Shown one piece after another: positions 10,551-19,156 of a stretch of DNA of 64,000 bases (position 1 is the first letter of the stretch; the number at the start of each line of letters is the position of its first letter). Under the pieces are notes generated by a model. It saw nothing but the letters and a program-made list of their open reading frames with translations, ran no database searches and was not told the origin of the DNA. This stretch comes from Roseomonas alba. GTDB lineage: Bacteria; Pseudomonadota; Alphaproteobacteria; Acetobacterales; Acetobacteraceae. The stretch lies in contig NZ_JAHYBZ010000004.1 of NCBI RefSeq assembly GCF_019430885.1, positions 310,001-374,000 of the forward strand, given 5' to 3'. A program made the translations under genes and the position numbers.

Positions 10551-11759
10551 TCACTCACCCGCCGGCAGATCCACCTTCCCCGTGTGAAGCTGCAACCGGG
10601 AGAATTCTGGCGCCTCCTGCCCCGCATCCTTGAAGGCCTGCTTCAGCGCCGCGATGTTCGGCGCCAGGATCGACTCCCGGTTCGCGCTGACCCAGTCCCG
10701 CGACTGCTGCGGCATGGCGAGCGAGCCCTGGAAGCGCGGCATGACCCACCGCGCGAAGAGCTCGAAGGACCGCCAGGTCGCCTCGCGATCCGCCCATTCA
10801 TGGGCGCGGAACAGGATGCCGCCGGTGCCGCCATCGGTGAAGGACAATAGGCGCTCGATGCCGGCCGCGATGGTCTCGGGCGATCCCACCAGGGTCGAAC
10901 CTTGCGCCAGCCCGTCGCGCAGCGGGTCTTCCGAGCGCATCGGCGGACGGCCCAGGGTTTCGGAGAAATAGGTCAGCGTCTCCATCGCCTCGCCATGGCG
11001 GACCTCGCGCAGGGCGCGCTCGTCATCCTCGGCGCAGTGCATGTTCACGACCAGCCGCCAGTTCTTGCGGTCCATGGTCTTGCCATGCTTGGCAGCTTCG
11101 GCCTCTGCCATCCGCCACTGTTCGGCGAGCATCTTCGGCCCGCCATGCAGCCCCGCACCCAGAGACAGAAGCCCAACCCCATGCTTGCCGGCGGCCAGCG
11201 CGCCGGAGGGCGTGGTGGAGGAGGCGACAGTGACCGGAAAGCGCGGCTCAGACCAGGGCGCCATATGGAGCCGCGCCTCGCGCAACGTGAACCAGTCGGT
11301 CTCCATCGTGACCGGTTCCTCGCAGGCGAGGAGCTTCATGATGGCGGTCAGGGACTCATCCATCCGCCGGCGCTGATGCCCGGGATCGATACCCATCATG
11401 TAGGCGTCGGAGACCAGCGCCCCCGGCCCGCAGCCCAGGATCACCCGCCCCTTCGTCATGTGGTCGAGCTGCACGAAGCGCTGCGCGACCAGCAGCGGAT
11501 GATGGTACGGCAGGCTGGTGACGCCCGAGGCCAGCGTGATGTGCCGCGTCTTCTCGGCGAGCGACGCGATCATGATCTCGGGGCTCGCGATCAGTTCCCA
11601 GCCGGCGGAATGGTGCTCGCCGATCCAGGCCTCGTCATAGCCAAGGGAGTCGAGCCACTGGATCAGCGCCCCGTCGCGATCCATCGCGAGCGTCGGGTTG
11701 TCCCCGACCCGGTGGAAGGGGGCGAGGAAGATGCCGAAGCGGAGACGGCGCGGGGCCAT
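10551..11759 (-). CDS. LLM-class flavin-dependent monooxygenase
   Basis: A 402-residue luciferase-like (F420/FMN) TIM-barrel enzyme. The pattern LRFGIFLAPFH at the start, DEAWIGEHHSAGWE near residues 41-55, ITLASGVTSLPYHHP and GRVILGCGPGALVSD are typical of the bacterial luciferase / alkanal monooxygenase class, with some resemblance to limonene or EDTA/NTA monooxygenase-type proteins. It needs a reduced flavin supplied by a separate reductase, which is not adjacent. The upstream Nudix gene is on the same strand, 37 bp away. The oxidised substrate is unknown. Confidence 0.9.
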   Translation of the reverse strand: MAPRRLRFGIFLAPFHRVGDNPTLAMDRDGALIQWLDSLGYDEAWIGEHHSAGWELIASPEIMIASLAEKTRHITLASGVTSLPYHHPLLVAQRFVQLDHMTKGRVILGCGPGALVSDAYMMGIDPGHQRRRMDESLTAIMKLLACEEPVTMETDWFTLREARLHMAPWSEPRFPVTVASSTTPSGALAAGKHGVGLLSLGAGLHGGPKMLAEQWRMAEAEAAKHGKTMDRKNWRLVVNMHCAEDDERALREVRHGEAMETLTYFSETLGRPPMRSEDPLRDGLAQGSTLVGSPETIAAGIERLLSFTDGGTGGILFRAHEWADREATWRSFELFARWVMPRFQGSLAMPQQSRDWVSANRESILAPNIAALKQAFKDAGQEAPEFSRLQLHTGKVDLPAGE

Positions 11760-11795
11760 GCGGAGGGTCCTTCTGATTGCGGCGCGCGGCGCCAG

Positions 11796-12503
11796 TCACA
11801 TGGAGGGTGGATCGCCGGCGAGAAATTCCTCACCGCCATAATCGGCTTCGATCGGCAGGCGCAGCCAGCGGCCTTCAGGCGTGTCGCGCTGGATGGGCTG
11901 CACCGTCACCACAGGCTTGGCGCGCGCGGCGGCGAAGGCCTCTGCGACCGAGTTGCTGCGCGCCAGCTTGGTCAGGTTCATCCGCGTCGGGAAGACAAGT
12001 TTGCGCGTGCCGGCTTCGCCCTCGGCCAGCGCGTCGAGGGGGCGGATCCAGACGCTGTCCACCGCCTCGCCGCCATCATGCACGGCATCCTGGTCGGCCG
12101 GCGCGGCCGCGAGGAAGAAATGCGTGTCGAAGCGCTTCGGCACCGGGATGGGCGTGATCCAATGCGCGAAATGCGCGAGGGCATCCACCGCCGGCACCAG
12201 GCCGCGGGCGCGCAGCATGGCGGCAAACTCACCCTCGGCGGGGGGCACGTCGCCAGGTCCGGCGAGCAGCACGCCGCATTCCTCCCAGGTCTCGCGGATG
12301 GCGGCGACGCGGAAGGCCGCGGTCGCATCGCCGCCGGCCAGCACGGCATCGGCGGGTTCCACGCGGCCGCCGGGAAAGACCAGCGCGCCGGAGGCAAAAT
12401 CGATCTGATGGTGGCGGACCACCATGAACACTTCGAGGCCCTGCGGCCCATCGCGCAGCAGCAGGACGGTCGAGGCAGGACGGGCGGGCACAGGGGCTGA
12501 CAT
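11796..12503 (-). CDS. Nudix hydrolase (NUDT19/CoA-diphosphatase-like)
   Basis: A 235-residue Nudix protein. The Nudix box is split by an insertion: Gly46 (FPGGRVEPAD) and then Arg70-Glu71-x2-Glu74-Glu75-x-Gly77 (IRETWEECGVLL). That spacing resembles the NUDT19 branch, which includes CoA/acyl-CoA diphosphatases. A C-terminal FPTRMNLTKLA segment supports this. Starts are possible at 12539 (TTG), 12512 and 12503 (ATG); none has a strong ribosome site, and I use the ATG nearest the first beta strand. It probably hydrolyses a nucleoside diphosphate linked to an acyl-CoA or related compound. Confidence 0.78.
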   Translation of the reverse strand: MSAPVPARPASTVLLLRDGPQGLEVFMVVRHHQIDFASGALVFPGGRVEPADAVLAGGDATAAFRVAAIRETWEECGVLLAGPGDVPPAEGEFAAMLRARGLVPAVDALAHFAHWITPIPVPKRFDTHFFLAAAPADQDAVHDGGEAVDSVWIRPLDALAEGEAGTRKLVFPTRMNLTKLARSNSVAEAFAAARAKPVVTVQPIQRDTPEGRWLRLPIEADYGGEEFLAGDPPSM

Positions 12504-12602
12504 GGGTGCCATTGCAGCGCGGCTCGCCGCCCACGGCAAGGCGCGTTGACGTCATGAAGCCTGCACCGCAGGCTTTCCGCCAAACAATTGGGGGAGATGG
12601 CA

Positions 12603-14141
12603 ATGGTCCAGCTTGCGCACTGGGCGCGACAGGATCCGGGAAAGATCGCGGCGCATTTCCCCGATCTTGGCGCCGAGGTGAGCTTCGGCGTACTCGACGC
12701 GCGGGCGAACCGGATCGCGCAATGGCTGATCGGGTTTGGACTGCAGCCGGGCGACGGGATCGCCATGCTGCTCGACAACCGGCCGGAATTCCTCGAACTC
12801 GCCTTCGCCTGCCGGCGGGCGGGGCTCTACTACACGCCGCTGTCGGTGCATCTGCGACCGCAGGAAGTCGCCTACATGATGACCGACGCGGCGGCAAAAC
12901 TGATCATCGTCTCGCCGGGTCTGGCGGAACTCGCCGCGGCATTGCTGCGCGACGGCGCGACCGGGGAGGCGCCGCGCTTCGCGCTTGGCGAGGGTCTGCC
13001 CGGCTATGAGAGCTTCGAGGCGGCGGTCGCGGCCTATCCGGTGCCGGCTGCGCTGCCCGAACGGCCGGTCGGTCGGGAGTTCCTTTACTCCTCCGGCACG
13101 ACCGGCCTCCCCAAGGGGATCAAGCGGCCGATGCTGCCCTGGGACAAGCGCGACGCCCCGGAATGGGACATGACCTGGAAGACGCTCTACGGCTTCGGCC
13201 CGGACATGGTCTATCTCTCGCCCGCGCCGCTCTATCACGCCGCGCCCCATGCCTATGTGCGCCGCACCATCACGGAAGGTGGAACCGCGGTCATCATGGC
13301 CAAGTTCGACGCGCTGCGCGCGCTGGACCTGATCGAGCGCCACCGCGTCACGCACAGCCAATGGGTGCCGACCATGTTCGTGCGCCTGCTCGCGCTGCCG
13401 GAGGCGGAGCGCGAGCGCTTCGACGTCTCCTCCCTCCGTGTCGCGATCCATGCCGCGGCACCCTGCCCCATCGCCGTGAAGCAGCAGATGATGCGGTGGT
13501 GGGGTCCCATCATCTGGGAATACTACGCGGGTTCGGAGAGCGTGGGGACGACGGTGGTCTCGCCCCAGGACTGGCTGGCACGGCCCGGCACGGTCGGGCG
13601 CCCGGTGAATGGCGTGCGGCTGCATATCTGCGACGACGACGGCAACGAACTGCCCGTCGGAGAAACGGGGCGCATCTGCTTCGAGGGCGCGCCGCGCTTC
13701 GCCTATCACAACGCGCCGGAGAAGACGGCCGCGGCCTACAATGCACGGGGGTGGGCGAGCCTCGGCGATCTCGGCCGCGTGGATGAGGAGGGCTGGCTGT
13801 ATCTCTCGGACCGGCGGGCGGACCTGATCCTGTCCGGCGGCGTGAACCTCTACCCGGCCGAGATCGAGGCGGTGATCGTGCAGCACCCCGGCGTCGCTGA
13901 GGTCGCCGTCGTCGGCATCCCAAACGCCGATTTCGGGGAGCAGGTCCATGCCGTGGTCGTGCCACGCGACCCGCACGCGGACACCGCGGCCTTGCAGGCC
14001 GAACTCGAAACGCGGTGCCGCGAGAAACTTGCCGGGCCGAAGCGCCCACGCTCCTGGGAGTTCGTCGATGACCTCCCGCGCAGCGAGGCCGGCAAGCTGC
14101 TGCGCAGGATCCTGAAGGAGCGCTACCTCACCCCGTCCTGA
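12603..14141 (+). CDS. AMP-dependent acyl-CoA ligase / synthetase
   Basis: A 512-residue ANL-superfamily enzyme that activates a carboxylic acid with ATP and joins it to CoA. The phosphate-binding loop YSSGTTGLPKGIK is at about 162-174. The hinge motif (DRRADLILSGGVNLYP) and the C-terminal catalytic lysine (RSEAGKLLRR) are present. GGGGAG at 12591-12596 favours the ATG at 12603 over the one at 12597 that touches it. A short hairpin (AAGCCTGC-acc-GCAGGCTT, 12557-12575) lies in the leader. The 3' end overlaps the convergent Bug gene by 14 bp. The likely role is substrate activation for the beta-oxidation genes downstream; the substrate is unknown. Confidence 0.9.
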   Translation: MVQLAHWARQDPGKIAAHFPDLGAEVSFGVLDARANRIAQWLIGFGLQPGDGIAMLLDNRPEFLELAFACRRAGLYYTPLSVHLRPQEVAYMMTDAAAKLIIVSPGLAELAAALLRDGATGEAPRFALGEGLPGYESFEAAVAAYPVPAALPERPVGREFLYSSGTTGLPKGIKRPMLPWDKRDAPEWDMTWKTLYGFGPDMVYLSPAPLYHAAPHAYVRRTITEGGTAVIMAKFDALRALDLIERHRVTHSQWVPTMFVRLLALPEAERERFDVSSLRVAIHAAAPCPIAVKQQMMRWWGPIIWEYYAGSESVGTTVVSPQDWLARPGTVGRPVNGVRLHICDDDGNELPVGETGRICFEGAPRFAYHNAPEKTAAAYNARGWASLGDLGRVDEEGWLYLSDRRADLILSGGVNLYPAEIEAVIVQHPGVAEVAVVGIPNADFGEQVHAVVVPRDPHADTAALQAELETRCREKLAGPKRPRSWEFVDDLPRSEAGKLLRRILKERYLTPS

Positions 14142-15096
14142 GGCCCAGCCGTTCCACGCGCTGCCGCTCGGCCGCGTAGGTCTCGAGCAGGTTGCGCGCG
14201 TAGTCCTCGCTGCTCAGGTATTCGACCGGCTGGTCGAGCCGCCGCAGCGTCGCGAGATGCGCCGGATCATAGAGCGCGGCCTTGAACCCGTCATGCAGGG
14301 CGCGGGTGACCGCCGGGTCGAGCCCCGCCGGCCCGGCGAGCCCATAGGGCGAGGTCACGACCATATCCTGGTAGCCGAGTTCGATCAGCGTCGGCACGGT
14401 CGGCCAGCGCGGGGACCGTTCGCGCACCCAGACGTTCAGCAGGCGCAGCTTCCCCTCATCGACGAGCTGTCCGATGCCGGAGCCGGCGGCCTGTGCCTCG
14501 ATATGCCCGCCCATCAGCGCCGGCGCGGCTTCGGCCTCGCCCCGGAAGGGAACATGGATGACGTCGAGATTCTCCCGCGCCGCGAGATCGACCATGGTCA
14601 GGTGCGGCGTGCCGTTCGCGCCGGTATTGCCGATGCGGACCTCTCCCGGGCGTCGCCGCGCATCTGCCACCAGATCCTGCCAGGTGCGATAAGGACTTTC
14701 GGCCGAAACCAGCACGCCGAACAGGTAGCCGGTCAGGTGGATGATCGGCGTGAAGTCCTTGGTCGCGTCATAGGGCATGCGCTGCATATGCGGCAGGCGC
14801 AGCACCGGCAGGGTGATCTGCGCGACCAGATAGCCATCGGGCCGTGCCCGCGCGACCGCCGCTGCGCCCAAGGTGCTTCCGGCGCCGGGCCGGTTCTCGA
14901 CGAGCACGGTCTGGCCGAAATGCCGCGTCGCGGCCTCGGCGAAGGAGCGCATCTGCACATCCGTGGCACCGCCCGGCGTGAAGGGCACCAGGATGGTGAT
15001 GGGCCTGTTCGGAAAGCGCTCCTGCGCCGCCGCGCCCTTCACGAAAGGCGCGGCCAACGCGGCACCCAGGGCACCGCGTCGCGTGAATACCGTCAT
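14128..15096 (-). CDS. Bug/TctC-family periplasmic solute-binding protein
   Basis: A 322-residue orphan receptor. The signal peptide RRGALGAALAAPFVKGAAAQ is followed by FPNRPITILVPFTPGGATDV. AGGGAGGACAAGA sits before the ATG at 15096. The ligand-region segments IHVPFRGEAE and VTSPYGLAGPAG are normal. It is the last gene of the minus-strand catabolic unit starting at 21267 and lies 22 bp after the acyl-CoA dehydrogenase stop, so it probably binds the acid metabolised by those enzymes. It resembles the receptor at 9270-10241 most closely. Confidence 0.9.
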   Translation of the reverse strand: MTVFTRRGALGAALAAPFVKGAAAQERFPNRPITILVPFTPGGATDVQMRSFAEAATRHFGQTVLVENRPGAGSTLGAAAVARARPDGYLVAQITLPVLRLPHMQRMPYDATKDFTPIIHLTGYLFGVLVSAESPYRTWQDLVADARRRPGEVRIGNTGANGTPHLTMVDLAARENLDVIHVPFRGEAEAAPALMGGHIEAQAAGSGIGQLVDEGKLRLLNVWVRERSPRWPTVPTLIELGYQDMVVTSPYGLAGPAGLDPAVTRALHDGFKAALYDPAHLATLRRLDQPVEYLSSEDYARNLLETYAAERQRVERLGLRTG

Positions 15097-15118
15097 TCTT
15101 GTCCTCCCTTCCCGCGCG

Positions 15119-16270
15119 TCACAGCGTCCGCGCGATGATTTCCTTCATGATCTCGGAACTGCCGCCATAGATGCGGCCCACCCGGGCATCCGCCCAGGCG
15201 CGGCCAATCTCGTATTCGGCCATGTAGCCATAGCCGCCATGCATCTGCAGGCAGTCATCCAGCAGCTTGTTCTGCATCTCGGTGCCGAGCAGCTTTGCCG
15301 TCGCCGCCATCTCGATCGACAGGCCGCCCTGCATGTGCAGCGCCAGGCAATGGTCGGCGAAGACGCGGAACATGGTGGCGTTGGCCTTCAGCTCCGCGAG
15401 CTTGAAGCGGTTGTGCTGGAAGTCGAAGACGGTCTGGTTGAAGACCTTGCGATCCTTGGCATAGGCGATGGTGGTGTCGAGCATCGCCTCCATCGACGCG
15501 GCCGCGCGGATGGCGATGATCAGCCGTTCCTGGGGCAGGTTGCGAATGAGGTAGGAGAAGCCGCTGTTCTCCTCGCCGAGCAGATTCTCCGCCGGCACGC
15601 GCACCTCGTCGAAGAAGAGTTCCGAGGTATCGGCGGCATGCAGGCCGATCTTCTCGAGGTTGCGGCCCTTGGTGAAGCCGGGCGTGCCTTCCTCGACGCA
15701 GATAAGGCTGATGCCCTTGCGGCCCGCAGCGGGGTCGGTCTTGCAGACCACGATCACCAGCCCACAATTCTGGCCGTTGGAGATGAAGGTCTTCGACCCG
15801 TTGATGATCCAGTCAGACCCGTCGCGCCGCGCCGTGGTGCGCACCGCCTTGAGGTCCGATCCCATGCCCGGTTCGGTCATGGCGATGGCGGTGATTATCT
15901 CGCCGCGCGCCATGCGCGGCAGCCAGTCGCGCTTTTTTTCGGGCCGGGCGAGGTCCTCGACATAGGGCACGACGATGTCGGAATGCAGCGGGAAGCCGAT
16001 GCCGGAGGCGTTGGTGCGCCCGATCTCCTCGATGATCACGGCGGAATAGCCGAAATCGGCGCCGGCGCCGCCATACTCCTCGGCCAGCATGGGGCAGAGC
16101 AGCCCCTCCGCACCGGCCTTGCGCCAGACCTCGCGCGGCACGATGCCGGCGTGCTCCCAGTCGCGGTGGAAGGGCACGATCTCACGTTCGAAGAAGCGGT
16201 GCACCTGGGCGCGGAACAGCTCGTGCTCGGTCGTGAAGACGGGGCGCACGGTTGCGGCGGCCATGTCCAT
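15119..16270 (-). CDS. Acyl-CoA dehydrogenase
   Basis: A 383-residue flavoprotein that introduces the alpha-beta double bond into an acyl-CoA. Family signatures are ITAIAMTEPGMGSDL (flavin/substrate loop), WIINGSKTFISNG, QMHGGYGYM and the C-terminal RIYGGSSEIMKE. In that last motif Gly stands where medium-chain enzymes carry the catalytic Glu (YEG), as in several long or branched-chain members where the base lies elsewhere. GGAGG 8 bases before the ATG at 16270 decides the start. It follows the racemase-like gene by 32 bp and fits beta-oxidation of a branched acyl-CoA. Confidence 0.9.
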   Translation of the reverse strand: MDMAAATVRPVFTTEHELFRAQVHRFFEREIVPFHRDWEHAGIVPREVWRKAGAEGLLCPMLAEEYGGAGADFGYSAVIIEEIGRTNASGIGFPLHSDIVVPYVEDLARPEKKRDWLPRMARGEIITAIAMTEPGMGSDLKAVRTTARRDGSDWIINGSKTFISNGQNCGLVIVVCKTDPAAGRKGISLICVEEGTPGFTKGRNLEKIGLHAADTSELFFDEVRVPAENLLGEENSGFSYLIRNLPQERLIIAIRAAASMEAMLDTTIAYAKDRKVFNQTVFDFQHNRFKLAELKANATMFRVFADHCLALHMQGGLSIEMAATAKLLGTEMQNKLLDDCLQMHGGYGYMAEYEIGRAWADARVGRIYGGSSEIMKEIIARTL

Positions 16271-16302
16271 GGGCGGGTCCTCCGGTTTGCTTGGCCGCAA
16301 TG

Positions 16303-17439
16303 CTACCGTGCGGCCGGTGCGGCTGTCAGTGCCGTCGCGATCTCCTCCGGCGACAGGCCCCAATCTGCCAGGGCAGCCGCCCCATCGGCGCCGCGCTCCG
16401 GCGCGGGGCGCGGTTCGGGCGGCGGCGTGCGGGAAAAGCGCGGGCTCGGCATGGGCTGGAAGCCGCCGGCGCGGGGGAAGAAGGTGCCGCGCGCGACATT
16501 GTGCTGATGCCGGGGCGCTTCCTCGAGGTCCAGCACCGGAGCGACGCAGGCGTCGCTGCCTTCGAAGACCGCGGCCCAGTCGTCGCGTGTGCGCGTGCGG
16601 AAGATGGCCGCGAAAGTCCTGCGCATGGCAGGCCAGCAGGCCGGATCATTGCGGTCTGCGAACTCGGCGGCCTCCAGGCCCAGGCCCTTCAGCAGCAGCG
16701 CGAAGAACTGCGGTTCCAGGGCGCCGACGGCGACGTACTTGCCATCCGCGCAGTCATAGGTGTCGTAGAAGGGGCAGCCGCCGTCCAAGCGGTTGGTGCC
16801 ACGCGCATTGCGCCAGGCGCCGGCCGCATAGCGCCCGAAGAAGGCGCCCATCAGCGTCGCGGAGCCATCCGTCATCGCCGCATCCACGACTTGGCCACGA
16901 CCGCTGCGTGATGCCTCGAAGATCGCGGCCATGATGCCGTAGGCGAGCAGCATCCCCCCGCCACCGAAATCGCCGACGAGGTTGATCGGCGGCACGGGCC
17001 GTTCACCGGCACGCCCGATCGACCCCAGCGCGCCGGTCAGGGCGATGTAGGTGATGTCGTGCCCCGCGGCTCGCGCCAAGGGCCCGTCCTGCCCCCACCC
17101 CGTCATGCGGCCATAGACCAGGCGCGGATTGCGCGCCTGGCACGCCTCCGGCCCCAGGCCGAGGCGCTCCGTCACGCCGGGGCGGAAGCCCTCGACCAGC
17201 ACATCCGCGGCTTCGACCAGCTTCAGCACCGCCGCGACGCCGGCCGGCGATTTCAGGTCGAGCGCGACGCTGCGCCGCCCGCGCCCGAGCACGTCATGGG
17301 GATCGCCTTCCGTTGGCCCTTCGGGTCGGTCGATACGCAGCACCTCCGCCCCGAGATCGGCCAGCATCATGCAGCAGAAGGGACCGGGCCCGATGCCGGC
17401 GAGTTCAATCACGCGAAGACCGGAGAGCGGGCCGGGCAT
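16303..17439 (-). CDS. Alpha-methylacyl-CoA racemase-like protein (CaiB/BaiF class III)
   Basis: A 378-residue class III CoA-transferase-fold protein. It carries the residues used by alpha-methylacyl-CoA racemase: His127 in [14 protein letters not shown] and Asp157 in [14 protein letters not shown], at almost the same positions as His126/Asp156 of the mycobacterial enzyme. That points to epimerising 2-methylacyl-CoA rather than transferring CoA. Located between an enoyl-CoA hydratase (3 bp gap) and an acyl-CoA dehydrogenase, it would convert the 2R form to the 2S form accepted by the dehydrogenase. CoA-transferase activity remains possible, so the name is an inference from motifs. Confidence 0.85.
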   Translation of the reverse strand: MPGPLSGLRVIELAGIGPGPFCCMMLADLGAEVLRIDRPEGPTEGDPHDVLGRGRRSVALDLKSPAGVAAVLKLVEAADVLVEGFRPGVTERLGLGPEACQARNPRLVYGRMTGWGQDGPLARAAGHDITYIALTGALGSIGRAGERPVPPINLVGDFGGGGMLLAYGIMAAIFEASRSGRGQVVDAAMTDGSATLMGAFFGRYAAGAWRNARGTNRLDGGCPFYDTYDCADGKYVAVGALEPQFFALLLKGLGLEAAEFADRNDPACWPAMRRTFAAIFRTRTRDDWAAVFEGSDACVAPVLDLEEAPRHQHNVARGTFFPRAGGFQPMPSPRFSRTPPPEPRPAPERGADGAAALADWGLSPEEIATALTAAPAAR

Positions 17440-17442
17440 GGG

Positions 17443-18183
17443 TCAGCGCCCCTCGAATTTCGGCGGGCGCTTCTCGCGGAAGGCCGCCACGCCCTCGACG
17501 AAATCCGCGGAGTTGCGGATCGCGGCCATGCGCTGGCCATGGATCGCCATCTGCTCGGACGGGCCGCGGGGGATGATGTCCTCGGTGACCATGCGCTTGA
17601 TCTCACCCACCACCATCGGCGCCATGCCGAGCAGTTCGGTCGCCCATTCCTTCGCCTTGGCCAGCGCCTCGCCTTCCGGCACCACCTCATTCACCAGGCC
17701 GACACGTTCCGCGCGCTGCGCATCGATGATGCGGCAGAGCAGTGCGATCTCCATCGCGATCTTGTGCGGAATGCGGCTGACCAGGCCGGCGATCATGCCG
17801 CCGGTCAGGCCGAGCTTCGCCTCGGGATAGTAGAACTTCGCGGTCGATCCGCAGACCATCAGGTCGCACATCATGGCGAGCACGATGCCGCCACCGACGC
17901 ACCATCCCTCGACCGCGCAGATCACCGGCTTGAGCGGCTTGAATCCCACGGTCGGAATGGCGCGCCACAGTTCCGGCGGGTCCGCGACATCGGCGCCGAA
18001 GGTGAAGGCGCGCGTGCCCGTCGCGGTGATGATGGCGCAGCGCAAATCGTCGCGCCGCTCGAACTCCTTCATGACGACCTGAAGCTGCTCGGCCATGGGC
18101 TTGCTGATCGCATTGCCCTTGGCCGGGTTGTTCAATGCCACGATGCGGATCGGACCTTCGTCCGTGACAGTCACCAATTCCAC
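17443..18183 (-). CDS. Enoyl-CoA hydratase/isomerase (crotonase) family protein
   Basis: A 246-residue crotonase. The oxyanion-hole strand (CVGGGIVLAMMCD) and YYPEAKLGLTGG are clear. Of the two catalytic glutamates of rat enoyl-CoA hydratase, the first is Val101 here and the second is kept as Glu121, so simple hydration may be impaired and another crotonase reaction (isomerisation, hydrolysis, dehalogenation) is possible. The start is GTG at 18183 with GGAG about 9 bases upstream. It is tightly packed between a Bug receptor (1 bp) and the racemase-like gene (3 bp). Confidence 0.87.
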   Translation of the reverse strand: MELVTVTDEGPIRIVALNNPAKGNAISKPMAEQLQVVMKEFERRDDLRCAIITATGTRAFTFGADVADPPELWRAIPTVGFKPLKPVICAVEGWCVGGGIVLAMMCDLMVCGSTAKFYYPEAKLGLTGGMIAGLVSRIPHKIAMEIALLCRIIDAQRAERVGLVNEVVPEGEALAKAKEWATELLGMAPMVVGEIKRMVTEDIIPRGPSEQMAIHGQRMAAIRNSADFVEGVAAFREKRPPKFEGR

Positions 18184-18184
18184 G

Positions 18185-19156
18185 TCAGTTCACTCCTGCT
18201 CCGGTACGTCGAATGATTTCCGCGAAGATCGCGCGGTCGCGCGTGATGCGGTTGGCGAAGGCTTCGCCGGTCTCGAAGGCGGGTCGCAGGCCGCCGATCG
18301 CCATGCCACGGGCCACCTGTTCGGATTTCAGTGCCTCATCGAGCGTCGCGGCGATGCGTTCGCAGACCGGTCGCGGCGTGCCGGCGGGGGCGGCAATGCC
18401 GAACCAGGACATGGCGCCACGGTCGGCAAGGCCGACCTCCATGAGTGTCGGCACGTCGGGGAATTCCGGGTGGCGCTGGTCGCCGAAGCTCGCCAGCGCA
18501 CGCAGCCGGCCGTCGCGCACCATGGGAAGCGCCGCCGGGTCGCAGATCATCTGGATATGTCCCGCCACCAGGTCGTTCACCGACAGGCCGGACCCGCGAT
18601 AGGGGACGTGTTCGAACTGGGCGCCCGCCTTCTCGCCGAAGATCTCGCACTGCATCTGAGTGATGGTGCCGTTGCCGGCGGACCCGAAGCGGATCTGTCC
18701 GGGATGCGCCTTGGCGTAGGCCACCAGCTCCTGGATCGTACGCACCGGCAGCGAAGGGTTCACCACCACGAAGGCATCCGAGGCCGCGATGCGTGCAATG
18801 GGGACGAAATCCCTGTCCACGTCATAGGGCGGCCGCATCATGGTCGGACTGATCGTGAAGATCGCGGTGGGAAAGAGCAGCAGCGTGTGCCCGTCGGGCC
18901 GCGCGCGGGAAACCATCTCCGCCCCGATCGTGCCGCCGGCGCCGCCCCGATTCTCGATGACAATGGTCTCGCCGATGATGCGCGACCATTCCTGCATCAG
19001 CGGACGGGCAACATTGTCGGTGCTGCCGCCCGGCGGATAGGGCACGACCAGCACCACCGGGCGGCCATCCGGCCAGGCCGATTGCGCAAATGCCGGTCGT
19101 GCGAGCAGCCCGGCGCCAAGCAGCGGCAGGATGCGGCGATGCAGCGTCAGTGTCAT
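18185..19156 (-). CDS. Bug/TctC-family periplasmic solute-binding protein
   Basis: A 323-residue orphan receptor. The signal peptide LPLLGAGLLARPAFAQ precedes WPDGRPVVLVVPYPPGGSTDN, the normal mature start. The later HVPYRGSGLSVND and GIAAPAGTP segments also fit. GGAGGAGACGCC lies before the ATG. Its first bases overlap the stop of the ADP-forming ligase (ATGA), which places it inside the catabolic operon and argues that its ligand is the operon's substrate. It is not especially similar to the two other Bug proteins nearby. Confidence 0.9.
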   Translation of the reverse strand: MTLTLHRRILPLLGAGLLARPAFAQSAWPDGRPVVLVVPYPPGGSTDNVARPLMQEWSRIIGETIVIENRGGAGGTIGAEMVSRARPDGHTLLLFPTAIFTISPTMMRPPYDVDRDFVPIARIAASDAFVVVNPSLPVRTIQELVAYAKAHPGQIRFGSAGNGTITQMQCEIFGEKAGAQFEHVPYRGSGLSVNDLVAGHIQMICDPAALPMVRDGRLRALASFGDQRHPEFPDVPTLMEVGLADRGAMSWFGIAAPAGTPRPVCERIAATLDEALKSEQVARGMAIGGLRPAFETGEAFANRITRDRAIFAEIIRRTGAGVN

